Shown: positions 15,671-25,415 of the stretch, one piece after another
Layout of the letters: the number at the start of each line of letters is the position of its first letter
Numbering within the stretch: position 1 is the stretch's first letter
Position numbers and translations under genes: made by a program
Origin: DYCT01 sp051875715
GTDB lineage: Bacteria > Bacteroidota > Bacteroidia > Bacteroidales > Bacteroidaceae
Length of the DNA: 33,509 nucleotides
Assembly: GCA_051875715.1 (NCBI GenBank)
Contig: JBJEHD010000090.1
Location: 1 to 33,509, forward strand
Reading direction: 5' to 3'
Notes under the pieces: model-generated
Database searches by the model: none
What the model was told of the DNA's origin: nothing
What the model saw: the letters and a program-made list of their open reading frames with translations, nothing else

Positions 15671-18600
15671 TCCGGGGCTTCGCTGCCGTCGCGGTTGCCG
15701 GCCGGGCGGTTGCGGTAGGCCGTGGGCGAGAGGCCGAACTGTTCGTGGAAGCAGACGCCGAAATACTTGGGGGTGCTGAACCCGAGTGCGTAGGCGATGT
15801 CGGCCACGCTCATCTCGGGATGTTCGCGCAGGTAGGTGCAGGCTTTCTTCAAGCGGAGGCTTTTGACGAACTCGTTGGGCGTTTGTCCGGCGATGGCCTT
15901 CAGTTTGGCGAAGAACTTGGTCCGCCCCATGCCCATTGCGTCGCACAGGGCCGGGATGTCCAGTTCCGGGTCGTCGAGGTGGGCGTCGACGATGCGGCAC
16001 ACCTTTTCGATGAAGGCCTGGTCGTGGGTGTTCGTGGCCAGCACCTGGGCAGGGGTGTCGGGCTGCTGGCGGAACTTCTGTTGCAGCAGGCGGCGGTTGT
16101 TCACCAGGTTGTTGCACCGCACCAGGAGCGTCTCCACGTGGAAAGGCTTGGCCACGTAGTCGTCGGCACCGAGTTTCAGTCCCTCAATGGCGTTCTCCTG
16201 CGTGGTGCGTGCCGTGAGCAGCACCACCGGGATGTGGCACAAGTCGGCGCTCTCCTTCAGCCGCCGGCAGAGTTCGCGTCCGTCCATGCGCGGCATCATG
16301 ATGTCGCTCAGCACCAGGTCGGGCCTTGTGTCGACGGCTTTGGCCCATCCCTCTTCGCCGTCGGCGGCCGTCTCCACGCGATACATCGGGGCGAAGAGGT
16401 CGTGCAGCATCTGCCGGAGTTCGTCGTTGTCCTCCACCACCAGGATGCAGGGCTTCCGCTCGTCGTCTTCGTCCGGCCCGCTCTGCGGCAGGGGAGGTTC
16501 GGCCGGTGCGGGTTCGGTCTGCAGCAGGCCGATGCATTGCTCGTCGGCCGACCCCGGGGTGGCGTGCAGCTGCCCGGGGTCGAAGTGTGCGTTCCCTTTC
16601 CGCAGCACGACGCTGAAGCGGGCCCCCTCGCCCGGACGGCTTTCCACGTCGATGCGTCCGCCGTGGGCCTTCACAATCTGCCGGCACAAGGCCAGCCCGA
16701 TGCCCGTCCCCGGGGTATGTCCGCCCTCCGGCTGCCTGTCGTCGATTTGGTAGAAGCAGTCGAATATCCAGGCTTGCTGGTCGGCCGGGATGCCGATGCC
16801 GTTGTCGCTGACGCGGATGCCGACGTGGTCGCCCTGCTCACTGGCGCTCAGGCTGATGCATCCCCCTTCGGGCGTGAATTTGAAGGCGTTCGACAGCAGG
16901 TTGTACACCACCTTCTGCAGTTGTCCGGGGTCGGCCCAGAGTTCGATGCCCGAAGGGGGAAGGTCCAGGCGGAGGCCGATGCGGCGCGTGCGGGCCAGTT
17001 CGGCAAAGGGGGCGGCGGTCGTCCGCAGGAAGTCGCCCAGGTCCAGGCGTTCCACCTTCAGTTCGGGGTGGCCTTGCTCGTACTTCCGAAACTCCAGCAG
17101 TTCGTTGATGAGGTCGAGCAGGTAGGTCACGTTCCGCCTCACGGCCCACACCTTGTTGTAGATGGCCGGATGTTCCTTCGCCAGGGGGAGCAGCGTCTCC
17201 ACCTGCCCTAGGATGAGCGTGAGCGGGGTGCGGAACTCGTGCGACACGTTGGTGAAGAACCGCAACTTCGACTGGTTTCCCTGCTTGATGCGCTCCTTCT
17301 CCTTCCGTTCGTAGACGAGCGACGCCTTCAGCATCAGGCGGGCCTTGGCCGACGAGAGGTAGACCTGCACCAGGCCGGCCAGAATCAGCACATAGAGCAG
17401 GTAGGCCCACCAGGTGCGGTAGAGCGGCGGCGTCACGCGCAGGGGCAGGCGGCTGCTGCAGGCCACCTCGCCCGTGTCCTCCCACCGGGCGCGGACCTCG
17501 AGCGTGTAGTGCCCGGGGGACAGGTGGACGAAGTTGAGCCGGTAGGTATTCGGGGCTATTTGCATCCAGCGGTCGGACGGCCCCGTCAGGCGGTACTCGT
17601 ACAGGCATCGGTTCGACCGGATGTAGTTGCTTGTGGCGAACGAAACGGCGAAGGCCGTCTGGTCGTGCCGGAGCGTCAGCCGCGGCAGGTAGGGGAGCGA
17701 CGTGCCGAGCAGCCCGGTGGAGTCGCCCGGAGCGATGCGCTCGTTGTTCACGTAGAGCGCGTCGAAGTGCAGGTCGAACGGGATGTGCCCTTGCCGCAGG
17801 TCCGTTTCGTGGAAACGGCAGAGGCCTTCGCTGCCGTATGCGTAGACGGTGCCGTCGTCGCCGACGAGCAGGTCACGTCCGTAGGCGGTCGAGAACGGGA
17901 AGCCGCTCTCGGCGCTGTAGTTCCAAAGCCGGCGGTCGGACGGCTGCAGCACGCTCAGCCCTGCCGAGTGGAGCAGGAACAACCGCCCGTCGGTCCCCTC
18001 GGCCAGACCGCCCACGAAGTTGTTCTTCAGCGGACTGTTGCTTTGGTCGAACCGCACGAAGCAGTCGTGCTCCTCGTCGTACAGGTTCAGCCCGCCTCCG
18101 CCGGTGGCAATCCACAGCCGGCCCTCGCGGTCCACCAGCAGTTTCTCCATGTTGTTGCTGCTGAGGCTGGTCGGTTCGTTCGGATGATGGAGGTAGCTGC
18201 GGCAGGTCTGTCCGTCGGCCTCGAGGCGGACCAGCCCTTTGCCGGCCACCCAGAGCCGTCCTCTCCGGTCGAACACGCAGTCCACCACGAAGGGGTTCAC
18301 CTGGTGGAGCCGGGCCGAGTAGAGCGTGAAGGCGTGTGTGCGGCAGTCGAACACGTACAGGCCGTGGTGCGTGCCCACCAGCAGCGAGTCCGTGCCCAGC
18401 GGACGGATGACCCGTACCGTGGCGGCCTCGCCCGTCGGGGTCTGTTCGCGCAGGAAACGGTCCCAGCGGGTGCAGATGCCCTTTTGGAGGTCCACCCGGC
18501 AAAGTCCGCCCTGCTGCAGGCCCAGCCAGGCGGCCTGACGGTGTGGGTCGGGGCAGACGGTCTGGATGTTGGCCGGCGCGTCGATGCGCTCGCACGTCCA

Positions 18601-19692
18601 CGAGTCGTCCGGCCCGGGGCGGTAGTGCAGGATGCCCTTCCCGTCGGTGCAGACCAGCAGGCCGCCCTCGCGGTCGCCGGCCAGGTGGCTGACGGGGGCT
18701 CCGGGCGGAGGGAAGGGCAGGCGTTCGTAGGTGCGCACCCCGGGGTTGAACCACTGGATGCCTCCTCCGTACGAGCCGACCCACACGGAGCCTTGGGCGT
18801 CTTTGTACAGCGTCCAGATGGACCGTCCGCCTTGCCCGCCTTCCTCCTGCATGGGGTATGCGTGCAGCGTGTGTGCTTTCGGGTCTATCTCGATTAGCCC
18901 GGTGGAGGTGCCGGCCCATACGTGGCCGTCGTCCGCCTGGCACAGGCTTCGCACATCGTTGGTCGGGAGGCGGAACCGCTTGTCCGCCGCCTCCTTGTGG
19001 TAGCGGACTGCAGTCGTCCGGCCGTGCAGCCGGTAGATGCCCTTCACCGACGAGGCCGCCCACACGTCGCCCTCCGCATCCTCGCCGAGGGCCGTGATTT
19101 TCGGGGCGTCGGTCAGCAGCGTCCGCGTTTGTTTTCGTTCGTCCAGCAGGTAGGCGCCGTCCAGCGTGGTACCCACCGCCAACCGGCCCGTCGTCAGTTG
19201 GAGCAGGGCCGAGATGCACACGTTTTCCGGGAAGCGAAAGTATTCCGCCGCCTCCCCGTCGCGGTAGAGGAAGAGGCGGTTGTATTCGGCCATCCACAGC
19301 CCGTCCTTGCCGTAGTGGAGGGCCGTGAAGACGCGGTCGGCCAGCGTGCGGAAGCGGCCCGTCCCGAGGTCGTATTCCGACACGCCCCGGTTCGTCAGCA
19401 CATACAGGTGTCCGGCATGGTCGCCGCAGATCTGCCGGATGCGTTCGCCGCAGAGCGAGTTCGGGTTCGAGGGCTCGGAAACGAAGTGGCGCGTCTCGCT
19501 GGGCGTGTAGCAGTCCATCCCTTCGCGCGTGCCGAACCACATCCGCCCCAGTTCGTCCTGGTAGATGCTGAGCACCGACAGCCCCGCCGTCTCTTCCGCC
19601 GTGGCCGGTCGCGAAAAGTGGGGTTCGGCTCCCTGCGCCGGAGTCGGGCAGAGCAGCATCAGCAGGAACGAAAGCAGGCAGAGGGTTTTCAT
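15655..19692 (-). CDS. Hybrid two-component system sensor kinase/response regulator (HTCS)
   Basis: 1345 residues from the ATG at 19692, chosen because a signal peptide follows (MKTLCLLSFLLMLLCPTPAQG) and the ATG overlaps the upstream stop as ATGA. Order of domains: periplasmic two-propeller sensor of reg_prop blades (LGRMWFGTREGM, GHVWAGTSTGLI, GSVWVGSYGGGI, GRLWIATGGGGL), a Y_Y_Y Ig-like domain before residue 750, one membrane helix about 757-778, HisKA with phospho-acceptor His818 (SHEFRTP), HATPase (GTGIGLALCRQIV), receiver with Asp1130 (LSDIMMPRMDG) and Lys in YVAKPF, and a C-terminal AraC-type HTH (about 1240-1335, VADIAYALGFSTPKYF). All key residues are present. Such proteins bind an oligosaccharide product in the periplasm and activate the PUL beside them, here the genes at 56-15339. 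Confidence 0.96.
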   Translation of the reverse strand: MKTLCLLSFLLMLLCPTPAQGAEPHFSRPATAEETAGLSVLSIYQDELGRMWFGTREGMDCYTPSETRHFVSEPSNPNSLCGERIRQICGDHAGHLYVLTNRGVSEYDLGTGRFRTLADRVFTALHYGKDGLWMAEYNRLFLYRDGEAAEYFRFPENVCISALLQLTTGRLAVGTTLDGAYLLDERKQTRTLLTDAPKITALGEDAEGDVWAASSVKGIYRLHGRTTAVRYHKEAADKRFRLPTNDVRSLCQADDGHVWAGTSTGLIEIDPKAHTLHAYPMQEEGGQGGRSIWTLYKDAQGSVWVGSYGGGIQWFNPGVRTYERLPFPPPGAPVSHLAGDREGGLLVCTDGKGILHYRPGPDDSWTCERIDAPANIQTVCPDPHRQAAWLGLQQGGLCRVDLQKGICTRWDRFLREQTPTGEAATVRVIRPLGTDSLLVGTHHGLYVFDCRTHAFTLYSARLHQVNPFVVDCVFDRRGRLWVAGKGLVRLEADGQTCRSYLHHPNEPTSLSSNNMEKLLVDREGRLWIATGGGGLNLYDEEHDCFVRFDQSNSPLKNNFVGGLAEGTDGRLFLLHSAGLSVLQPSDRRLWNYSAESGFPFSTAYGRDLLVGDDGTVYAYGSEGLCRFHETDLRQGHIPFDLHFDALYVNNERIAPGDSTGLLGTSLPYLPRLTLRHDQTAFAVSFATSNYIRSNRCLYEYRLTGPSDRWMQIAPNTYRLNFVHLSPGHYTLEVRARWEDTGEVACSSRLPLRVTPPLYRTWWAYLLYVLILAGLVQVYLSSAKARLMLKASLVYERKEKERIKQGNQSKLRFFTNVSHEFRTPLTLILGQVETLLPLAKEHPAIYNKVWAVRRNVTYLLDLINELLEFRKYEQGHPELKVERLDLGDFLRTTAAPFAELARTRRIGLRLDLPPSGIELWADPGQLQKVVYNLLSNAFKFTPEGGCISLSASEQGDHVGIRVSDNGIGIPADQQAWIFDCFYQIDDRQPEGGHTPGTGIGLALCRQIVKAHGGRIDVESRPGEGARFSVVLRKGNAHFDPGQLHATPGSADEQCIGLLQTEPAPAEPPLPQSGPDEDDERKPCILVVEDNDELRQMLHDLFAPMYRVETAADGEEGWAKAVDTRPDLVLSDIMMPRMDGRELCRRLKESADLCHIPVVLLTARTTQENAIEGLKLGADDYVAKPFHVETLLVRCNNLVNNRRLLQQKFRQQPDTPAQVLATNTHDQAFIEKVCRIVDAHLDDPELDIPALCDAMGMGRTKFFAKLKAIAGQTPNEFVKSLRLKKACTYLREHPEMSVADIAYALGFSTPKYFGVCFHEQFGLSPTAYRNRPAGNRDGSEAPEADTD

Positions 19693-22600
19693 GACGGGTC
19701 GGTTTGAGTTTCGGATGTGATGGTGGTCTTGGTCAGGACGAGGTCGGGCAGCAGGACGGCGTATTCCGGCTCTTCCTTGTCGGCGTCTTGCGGCTTCCAC
19801 GACACGATGAAGCGCACCGAGGCGGAGGTCACGGCGTAGCCCTCGGCCTCCAGTCGGGCCAGTTCGTCCTGCATCTTCTGCGACAGTTGCACCAGTGGCT
19901 TCTGCCCGCTTGCGTCGTAGAGGCGGTGGCCGGCGTAGCACAGGGGGCGACCGGCCCGTTGTGCCAGGATGTCGGCCTTGCGCGTCTTGAAGAAGTCGAG
20001 GAACACGTCCTTGTGCGACAACTGCAGCATCAGTTCGTCCGGCAGCGGATAGAGGCGGGTGTCGGCCTGGTGGCGGTCGGCCTCCAGCCGGTTGAAGAGA
20101 GGGCTGTTGCTGTGGATGAAGAGCCGCCGCTTGGCCCGCGTGATGCCCACGTAGTAGCCGCGCAGGGTGCTCTCGTCCGGACGGAGGCCGGTGTCGCTGA
20201 CGAGCATGTACACGTCGTCGAACTCCCGCCCCTTTGCCTTGTGGATGGTCGAGACCACGATGTCGTTCTCAGCCAGGTCGGAGAAGTCCTCCAGGGCCGA
20301 CTCGAAGACGTATTCCTGAAAGTCGCTGTGGTATCTTTTTGTGTTCACTTGTTCGAACAGGTCGATGCAGCGCTGCAGGTAGGGCAGGGCTGTGCTGCCG
20401 GCATAGGTGGCGAAGGTCTGCCGCTTGGCCTCCTCCCACACCGTGTCGGGGATGAGCGGCGTACGCGGCCCTTTGTGGAGTTGCTTCAAGAAGTAGCGCA
20501 CCTCGGCCAGGCTCCAGAACCGGATGCCGTCCATGCTCTGGATGAGTTTGCTGCGCAGCCCCGACTTGCGCAGTAGGGCCACCAGCAGGACGGCCTCTTT
20601 GTTCGTCCGGGTCAGCACGCACACCGAACGTCTTTCGCCGCCGCCTCCGGCCAGCAGTTCGTCCACCAGCGGCTGGTACATCAGGCGTCCCTCTGGGTGG
20701 TATGTCACGCTCACCTGTCCCTGCTCGTACTGCATCGAGCGGATGGGCGTGCTCTTCATCCGGTGGGGGATATAGCGGACGAACGCGTTGGCCAGTGCCA
20801 CCACCTGCGGCGTGCTGCGGTAGTTGTCGGTCAGTTCCATCAGCCGTCCGCCGGCGTCGGTCAGCAGTTGGCTCATGTAGTGGGCGTCGGCCCCTCGGAA
20901 ACAGAAGATGCTTTGGTCGTCGTCGCCCACGGCGATGACGCGCATCTCCTCGTTGGCCTGCATCAGGGCCTTCACCAGGGCGTATTCGTCGGCCCCCATG
21001 TCCTGCGCCTCGTCGATGACCAGCACTGTCTTCCCGATGCGGCTCGGCTCCACGCCGCCGGTGTTTATCAAGTCGGCCGCCTTGGCCACCACGTCCTTCG
21101 AGTCGTCCAGGTTGCCGATTTTCCCCAGCAGGTCGAAGCAGTAGGAGTGGAACGTCTTGATTTCGACGAAGTGGGCGGCGTTGCCGATGAGTCCCATCAG
21201 CCGCTGCTTGAACTCCGTGGCGGCCGCACGCGAGAAGGTGAGCATCAGCAGTTGCTCGTGCTTCACGTCCTCAAGCATCAGCAGCGAGGCCAGTTTGTGC
21301 ACCAGCACGCGGGTCTTGCCGCTGCCCGGTCCGGCCGCCACGACGATGCAGCGCGACTCCTTGTCGGAGATGATTTCCATCTGCCTGGCCGACAGTTGGT
21401 TGAACAGTTGCCGGTATTTCTCCGGGGTCAGGTTGAGTTCGATTTCCTTGCTCCGTTCTCCTTTAAAGTATTTGTTGATGAAGCGGCGGTACTCCAGGTG
21501 GAAATAGTCCTGCACGTATTGCAGCGCGGCGTCGTAGTCCTTCACCATCAGGTTGGCGTACTCGCCCACGATGTGCACTTGCTGTATCTTCTGCTTGTAA
21601 AACTCGTCCAGCATCCGGTAGTCCTCTTTCTTGTACGACGTCCGGCTGTCCTTGAGCCGGCGGATGTCCATCGCGTTGTAGAGCACGAGGAATCCGCCTT
21701 CCAATTTCAGCGCACCAATCTTCGAGAGGTACAGCAGGGCCTCCTCCACCTCCTCCAGCCCGATGCCCGGCTGTACTTCGAACAGGTTGCGGCTTTGCTC
21801 CTGCACGTCCTTCAGCAGTTCCACGACCGAGAACTGCACCGCCTGCCGCTTCTTCTCCTCTTCGGTCATCTCGGTCGCCTTCCGGTAGAGCCATTCCACG
21901 GCATAGCGGCACACCGACAGCCGTTGCTGCAGGCGTGTCAGGGTGGCTTCCCTGCCGGTTTGCCGCACCAGTTCCAGGTGCTGCCCGTCCGTCTCCTGCT
22001 TGCGGATGTATCGCTTCACCGTGAGGAAGTAGAGCAGGGTGCGGATGTCCTTCTCCGTGGCGGTGTCGATGCCGGCGTGCTGGGCGTCGTCGTTGAACTG
22101 CTTGATGGAGATGCGCAGGCCCTCGTCGGGGATGTGCTCCAGGACGAACTGCTCCAGACGTCCGAAACGTTCGAGCAGGTTCCCGGTCTTGCGTTGCGAG
22201 TCGCCGGCGTCCTGCAGGAAGGCCGAGATGTCCTTCGAGTCGGCCAGGATGCCTTCCTGCCGCATCCGTTCCACGGCCGAGACGACCTCGCCCTTCGTCA
22301 GGCCGAGGATGTCGGCCAGGTAGTCCACGCGCGACTCTGCCTCCAGGTCCTGTGCCTTGGCGATGTGTTTCTGCGAGATGAGCGACTTGATGATGCGGGC
22401 CGCCTGCTCCACCTCGTCCTTTTCGAAGAGGAGCGACTTCATCAGCCTTGCGCGGGCCTCGTCCATGTTCTTCACGGTGATGCCGGTGGCGTATACGTGC
22501 GGCGAGTTGTTGCCCCGCTTCAGGTAGCCCGCCTGCTCGAGGGCCGCCAGAGCCGTCCGTACGCGGGTCTCGATGTCGGATGTCGTGCTCGACGACCATC

Positions 22601-24650
22601 CGGCCTCGCGGGCAATCTCCAGGGCGGAGCAGCTGACGCGTGTGCGCTGCCGGGTCATGCGCTTCACGGCCCTCCACACCTGGTTGATTTCGTTGATGCT
22701 CAGTTTCGTCTGATTCAGCAGGATGAAGTGCTTGTTCAGGTCGTTGTCGCAGTAGAGCACGAAGCAACGCGCCTCCAGACCGGGGTCGCGTCCGGCGCGT
22801 CCGGCCTCTTGCACGTAGTTCTCCAGCGAGTCGGAGATGTCGTAGTGGACAACCAGGCCGACGTCTTTCTTGTCCACGCCCATGCCGAAGGCCGAGGTGG
22901 CCACGATGATGCGCACCCGGTCGGTCATGAAGGCTTCCTGGTTGGCAATCTTCTCGTCGGACTCCATCTTCCCGTTGAAGGGCAGGGCCTTGAATCCGTC
23001 GGCCGTGAGTTTCCGGGCCAGTTCTTTCGTGCGTTTGGTGCGCGACACGTAGACGATGGTGGGGCAGTCGGTGCTTTCGACGAGGGCGCGTAGCCGGGCA
23101 TATTTCTCGGTGTCGGTATCGGCGTGTATCACCGAATAGTGCAGGTTCGTGCGTGCGGCGGTGGAGGCGAACAACGCCAGTTCCACACCGAGTGTCTGCT
23201 TGAAGTAGTCGCAGATGTCCTGTATCACCTTCTGCTTGGCCGTCGCCGTGAAGCACGACACCGGGATGGGGCGTGTGCACTGCTTCTTCTCCTGGTAGTG
23301 GCGGATGAAGTGGCCGATGTAGAGGTAGTCTACCCGGAAGTCCTGTCCCCACGACGAGAAGCAGTGGGCCTCGTCGATGACGAAGCGCACCACGTGGCGG
23401 GCCAGCAGAATCTTTTCGATTGTCCTCGAACGCAGCATCTCGGGAGCGATGTAGAGCAGGGTGGCGTCGCCGCTCTGTACGCGCTTGATGGCCTGCGAGC
23501 GGCTGATGGGGTCCAATAGTCCGTTGATGCTGACGGCATCGGTGATGCCACGCTCGGCCAGGTTGTCCACCTGGTCCTTCATGAGCGATTGCAGGGGCGA
23601 GATGACCACCGTCAGTCCGTGCACTGCCCGGCCGGCCATCAGGGCCGGCAACTGGAAGGTAAGCGACTTGCCGCCTCCGGTCGGGAAGATGGCCAGCAGC
23701 GATTTCCCTTCGACCGCCGCCCGCGCCGCCCGTTCCTGCAGGGGTTCGCCTTCGTAGGTGCGGAACTGATCGTAGCCGAAGATGCGTTTGAGGTGGTGGT
23801 GCACGCTGAGTTCCCTGTCGCAGTAGTCGCAACCCTCCTGGCAGCGTCGGTGGCGGAGCAGCGTCATCACGTGTTCCACCTCCGGATAGGTGTGCAGCAC
23901 CCAGGGAGGGGTGATGGAGCGGTGGTCGGTCGTGTCGATGAGGGCGAGCACGTAGGCCAGGGCGTCGGGGCGTTTGGCGATGAGGCTGTCGAGGTCGGCG
24001 TGCTGGCAGATGCGTCCGCGGTAGTAGGTGCGGATGCGTTTGGCCAGGTCGCCGTCCGGTCGCGGTGCGCCCACCATCTCCAGAAAGCCTTCGAACTCGC
24101 GGATGCCTTGCAGCAGGCCCGACAGGATGGCGCGCTTCTCCTCCGACAGGAGGCTCCATTGGGCCATCTCGTCCATCAGCAGGTGGCGGGCCTTCTCGCA
24201 GTCGTTCACGGGGTTGTTCAGTTGGTCGCTCAGCAACTTGTCGTCCTTCACCAGACGGTGGTAGGGCTGCTCGGGAAAGAGCAGGGGCGACATGTAGAGC
24301 GTGTCCACGATGCCCCAGCGGACGGGTTTGTCGCCAAAGAGGTGGCGGGCGTCGTGGTGGACGATGTTGTGCCCGGCAATGAAGTCCACCGGCTCGAGAA
24401 ACTCCATCAGCAGCCGTGGGTTGTCGGTGTGGAGCACGGCTCCGTCCCACCGCACGGCTCCGATGTCGACAATCCGCTGATCCTTCGGGCTGACCTCTAC
24501 GTCCACCAGGGCGTAGTGCGACGCACGTCGTGCCGGCACGGCGGCAGGCTCGGGGACGGTTTCTTCCTCATGGCCTCGGAGGGTGGCTTTGATTCGGTTC
24601 CAAAGGGACATGGCTGTCTTGCTGGGGCTGTTTTGCTTGTTTTCTTGCAA
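19689..24650 (-). CDS. Exonuclease-like/RecQ helicase/UvrD-type helicase fusion protein
   Basis: 1653 residues. Residues 45-165 resemble a DEDD 3'-5' exonuclease: Asp50-Val-Glu52, GHNIVHHD with Asp100, and Asp150; the His expected five residues before the last Asp is Asn145. Residues 280-650 are a RecQ-type helicase: GGGKS with Lys328, DEAH at 426-429, FTATAKQ, and EAGRAGRD; a Cys cluster (RCQEGCDYCD) precedes it and YCDND follows motif VI. The middle (650-1050) holds RQC/winged-helix-like segments. Residues 1100-1560 are a UvrD/Rep superfamily 1 helicase: GPGSGKT with Lys1112, DEAQ at 1213-1216, GDDDQSIFCFRG, NYRSTP, TIHKAKGREFDD and VGITRAKRRLF. A second start at residue 14 is possible. The protein should act in DNA repair or recombination in the cytoplasm. 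It starts 63 bases after the PorT-like gene and overlaps the HTCS gene by 4 bases. Confidence 0.93.
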   Translation of the reverse strand: MQENKQNSPSKTAMSLWNRIKATLRGHEEETVPEPAAVPARRASHYALVDVEVSPKDQRIVDIGAVRWDGAVLHTDNPRLLMEFLEPVDFIAGHNIVHHDARHLFGDKPVRWGIVDTLYMSPLLFPEQPYHRLVKDDKLLSDQLNNPVNDCEKARHLLMDEMAQWSLLSEEKRAILSGLLQGIREFEGFLEMVGAPRPDGDLAKRIRTYYRGRICQHADLDSLIAKRPDALAYVLALIDTTDHRSITPPWVLHTYPEVEHVMTLLRHRRCQEGCDYCDRELSVHHHLKRIFGYDQFRTYEGEPLQERAARAAVEGKSLLAIFPTGGGKSLTFQLPALMAGRAVHGLTVVISPLQSLMKDQVDNLAERGITDAVSINGLLDPISRSQAIKRVQSGDATLLYIAPEMLRSRTIEKILLARHVVRFVIDEAHCFSSWGQDFRVDYLYIGHFIRHYQEKKQCTRPIPVSCFTATAKQKVIQDICDYFKQTLGVELALFASTAARTNLHYSVIHADTDTEKYARLRALVESTDCPTIVYVSRTKRTKELARKLTADGFKALPFNGKMESDEKIANQEAFMTDRVRIIVATSAFGMGVDKKDVGLVVHYDISDSLENYVQEAGRAGRDPGLEARCFVLYCDNDLNKHFILLNQTKLSINEINQVWRAVKRMTRQRTRVSCSALEIAREAGWSSSTTSDIETRVRTALAALEQAGYLKRGNNSPHVYATGITVKNMDEARARLMKSLLFEKDEVEQAARIIKSLISQKHIAKAQDLEAESRVDYLADILGLTKGEVVSAVERMRQEGILADSKDISAFLQDAGDSQRKTGNLLERFGRLEQFVLEHIPDEGLRISIKQFNDDAQHAGIDTATEKDIRTLLYFLTVKRYIRKQETDGQHLELVRQTGREATLTRLQQRLSVCRYAVEWLYRKATEMTEEEKKRQAVQFSVVELLKDVQEQSRNLFEVQPGIGLEEVEEALLYLSKIGALKLEGGFLVLYNAMDIRRLKDSRTSYKKEDYRMLDEFYKQKIQQVHIVGEYANLMVKDYDAALQYVQDYFHLEYRRFINKYFKGERSKEIELNLTPEKYRQLFNQLSARQMEIISDKESRCIVVAAGPGSGKTRVLVHKLASLLMLEDVKHEQLLMLTFSRAAATEFKQRLMGLIGNAAHFVEIKTFHSYCFDLLGKIGNLDDSKDVVAKAADLINTGGVEPSRIGKTVLVIDEAQDMGADEYALVKALMQANEEMRVIAVGDDDQSIFCFRGADAHYMSQLLTDAGGRLMELTDNYRSTPQVVALANAFVRYIPHRMKSTPIRSMQYEQGQVSVTYHPEGRLMYQPLVDELLAGGGGERRSVCVLTRTNKEAVLLVALLRKSGLRSKLIQSMDGIRFWSLAEVRYFLKQLHKGPRTPLIPDTVWEEAKRQTFATYAGSTALPYLQRCIDLFEQVNTKRYHSDFQEYVFESALEDFSDLAENDIVVSTIHKAKGREFDDVYMLVSDTGLRPDESTLRGYYVGITRAKRRLFIHSNSPLFNRLEADRHQADTRLYPLPDELMLQLSHKDVFLDFFKTRKADILAQRAGRPLCYAGHRLYDASGQKPLVQLSQKMQDELARLEAEGYAVTSASVRFIVSWKPQDADKEEPEYAVLLPDLVLTKTTITSETQTDPS

Positions 24651-24713
24651 AAAAAGGAAACATAATCGGAGTAAGCAAACAATTGCCCGGAAAACATCGG
24701 GGACCTGGTCCGC

Positions 24714-25415
24714 TTATTCGAAATAGAAGCAGAGCGAGATGGTCTGTGCGCTCACTTTATCCAACGACTCAGTGAACTTCATCAGCGAGAGGTCGGTCAG
24801 GTCGTTGCGCTTTTTCTCCAACAGGTTGAGTAGGCCGAAGCGGAACTTCAGCTCCGGAATCAACTTGAAGAAGGGCAGGTAGAAGTCGCAGCCCAGTCCC
24901 ACCTCCACGGCCACGTCGAAAGGTTTGGTCAGCAAGGCCTTCTGCCGCTTGCGGATGAGGTCGTAGCTGGGACATACGCCGGCCACGAGGTAAGGCCGGT
25001 AGTTGTTGAACCGTTCGGCCGAGAATTTCAGGTCGAGCGGCAGCGAGATGTAGCACGACTTCATGGTCTGGTTGTGCTTCTGGCCCGTCAGTTGTTCCTT
25101 GAAGGTGACCCGCTTGTCGCCGAACTCCAGCGTGGGGATGAGCCGCAAGGCCAGGTGTTTCTGCAGGTAGAATTCGCCCAGCACGCCCACGGTGAAGCCG
25201 GGCGAATATTCGCCGATGTCGGCAAACCAGGTCTCGCCCTCCGGCGTCACGTAGCCGTTGTTCCCGAACTCGTAGTCCTGCATGTGGATGCCTATCAGGA
25301 ATCCATAGTGCATCTTCCGCTGGTCTGCATAGGGGCGGTTCTGCACTTTGCGCGTCTGCGCCCATCCGGTCAGGGCGCATAGCAAGGCGATGAGGATGAT
25401 TCCTGTTCGTTTCAC
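24714..25415 (-). CDS. PorT-family outer-membrane beta-barrel protein
   Basis: 233 residues from a GTG at 25415; no ATG lies near and this start opens straight into a signal peptide (KRTGIILIALLCALTGWAQ). The mature part is built of alternating beta strands with aromatic girdles (MHYGFLIGIHMQDYEF, SPGFTVGVLGEFYLQKHLALRL, SLPLDLKFS, VEVGLGCDFYLPFFKL, KFRFGLLNLL) and ends in an aromatic strand (TISLCFYFE), typical of eight-stranded PorT/OMP-type barrels. In Porphyromonas PorT is needed for type IX secretion; homologues also occur in gut species whose dependence on that system is doubtful, so the role here is uncertain. A weak -7-like TATCTTCG lies about 60 bases upstream on the minus strand but has no good partner box. 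Confidence 0.8.
   Translation of the reverse strand: MKRTGIILIALLCALTGWAQTRKVQNRPYADQRKMHYGFLIGIHMQDYEFGNNGYVTPEGETWFADIGEYSPGFTVGVLGEFYLQKHLALRLIPTLEFGDKRVTFKEQLTGQKHNQTMKSCYISLPLDLKFSAERFNNYRPYLVAGVCPSYDLIRKRQKALLTKPFDVAVEVGLGCDFYLPFFKLIPELKFRFGLLNLLEKKRNDLTDLSLMKFTESLDKVSAQTISLCFYFE

Noticed and set aside
19693..19941. N-terminal extension of the HTCS
   Set aside because: Same reasoning: the extension overlaps the helicase gene and precedes an internal signal peptide, which must be at the true N-terminus.
24651..24713. Terminator between the PorT-like and helicase genes
   Set aside because: Only an 11-base near-palindrome (GGACCTGGTCC) with a one-base centre is present and no T-run follows, so it is not a credible terminator.
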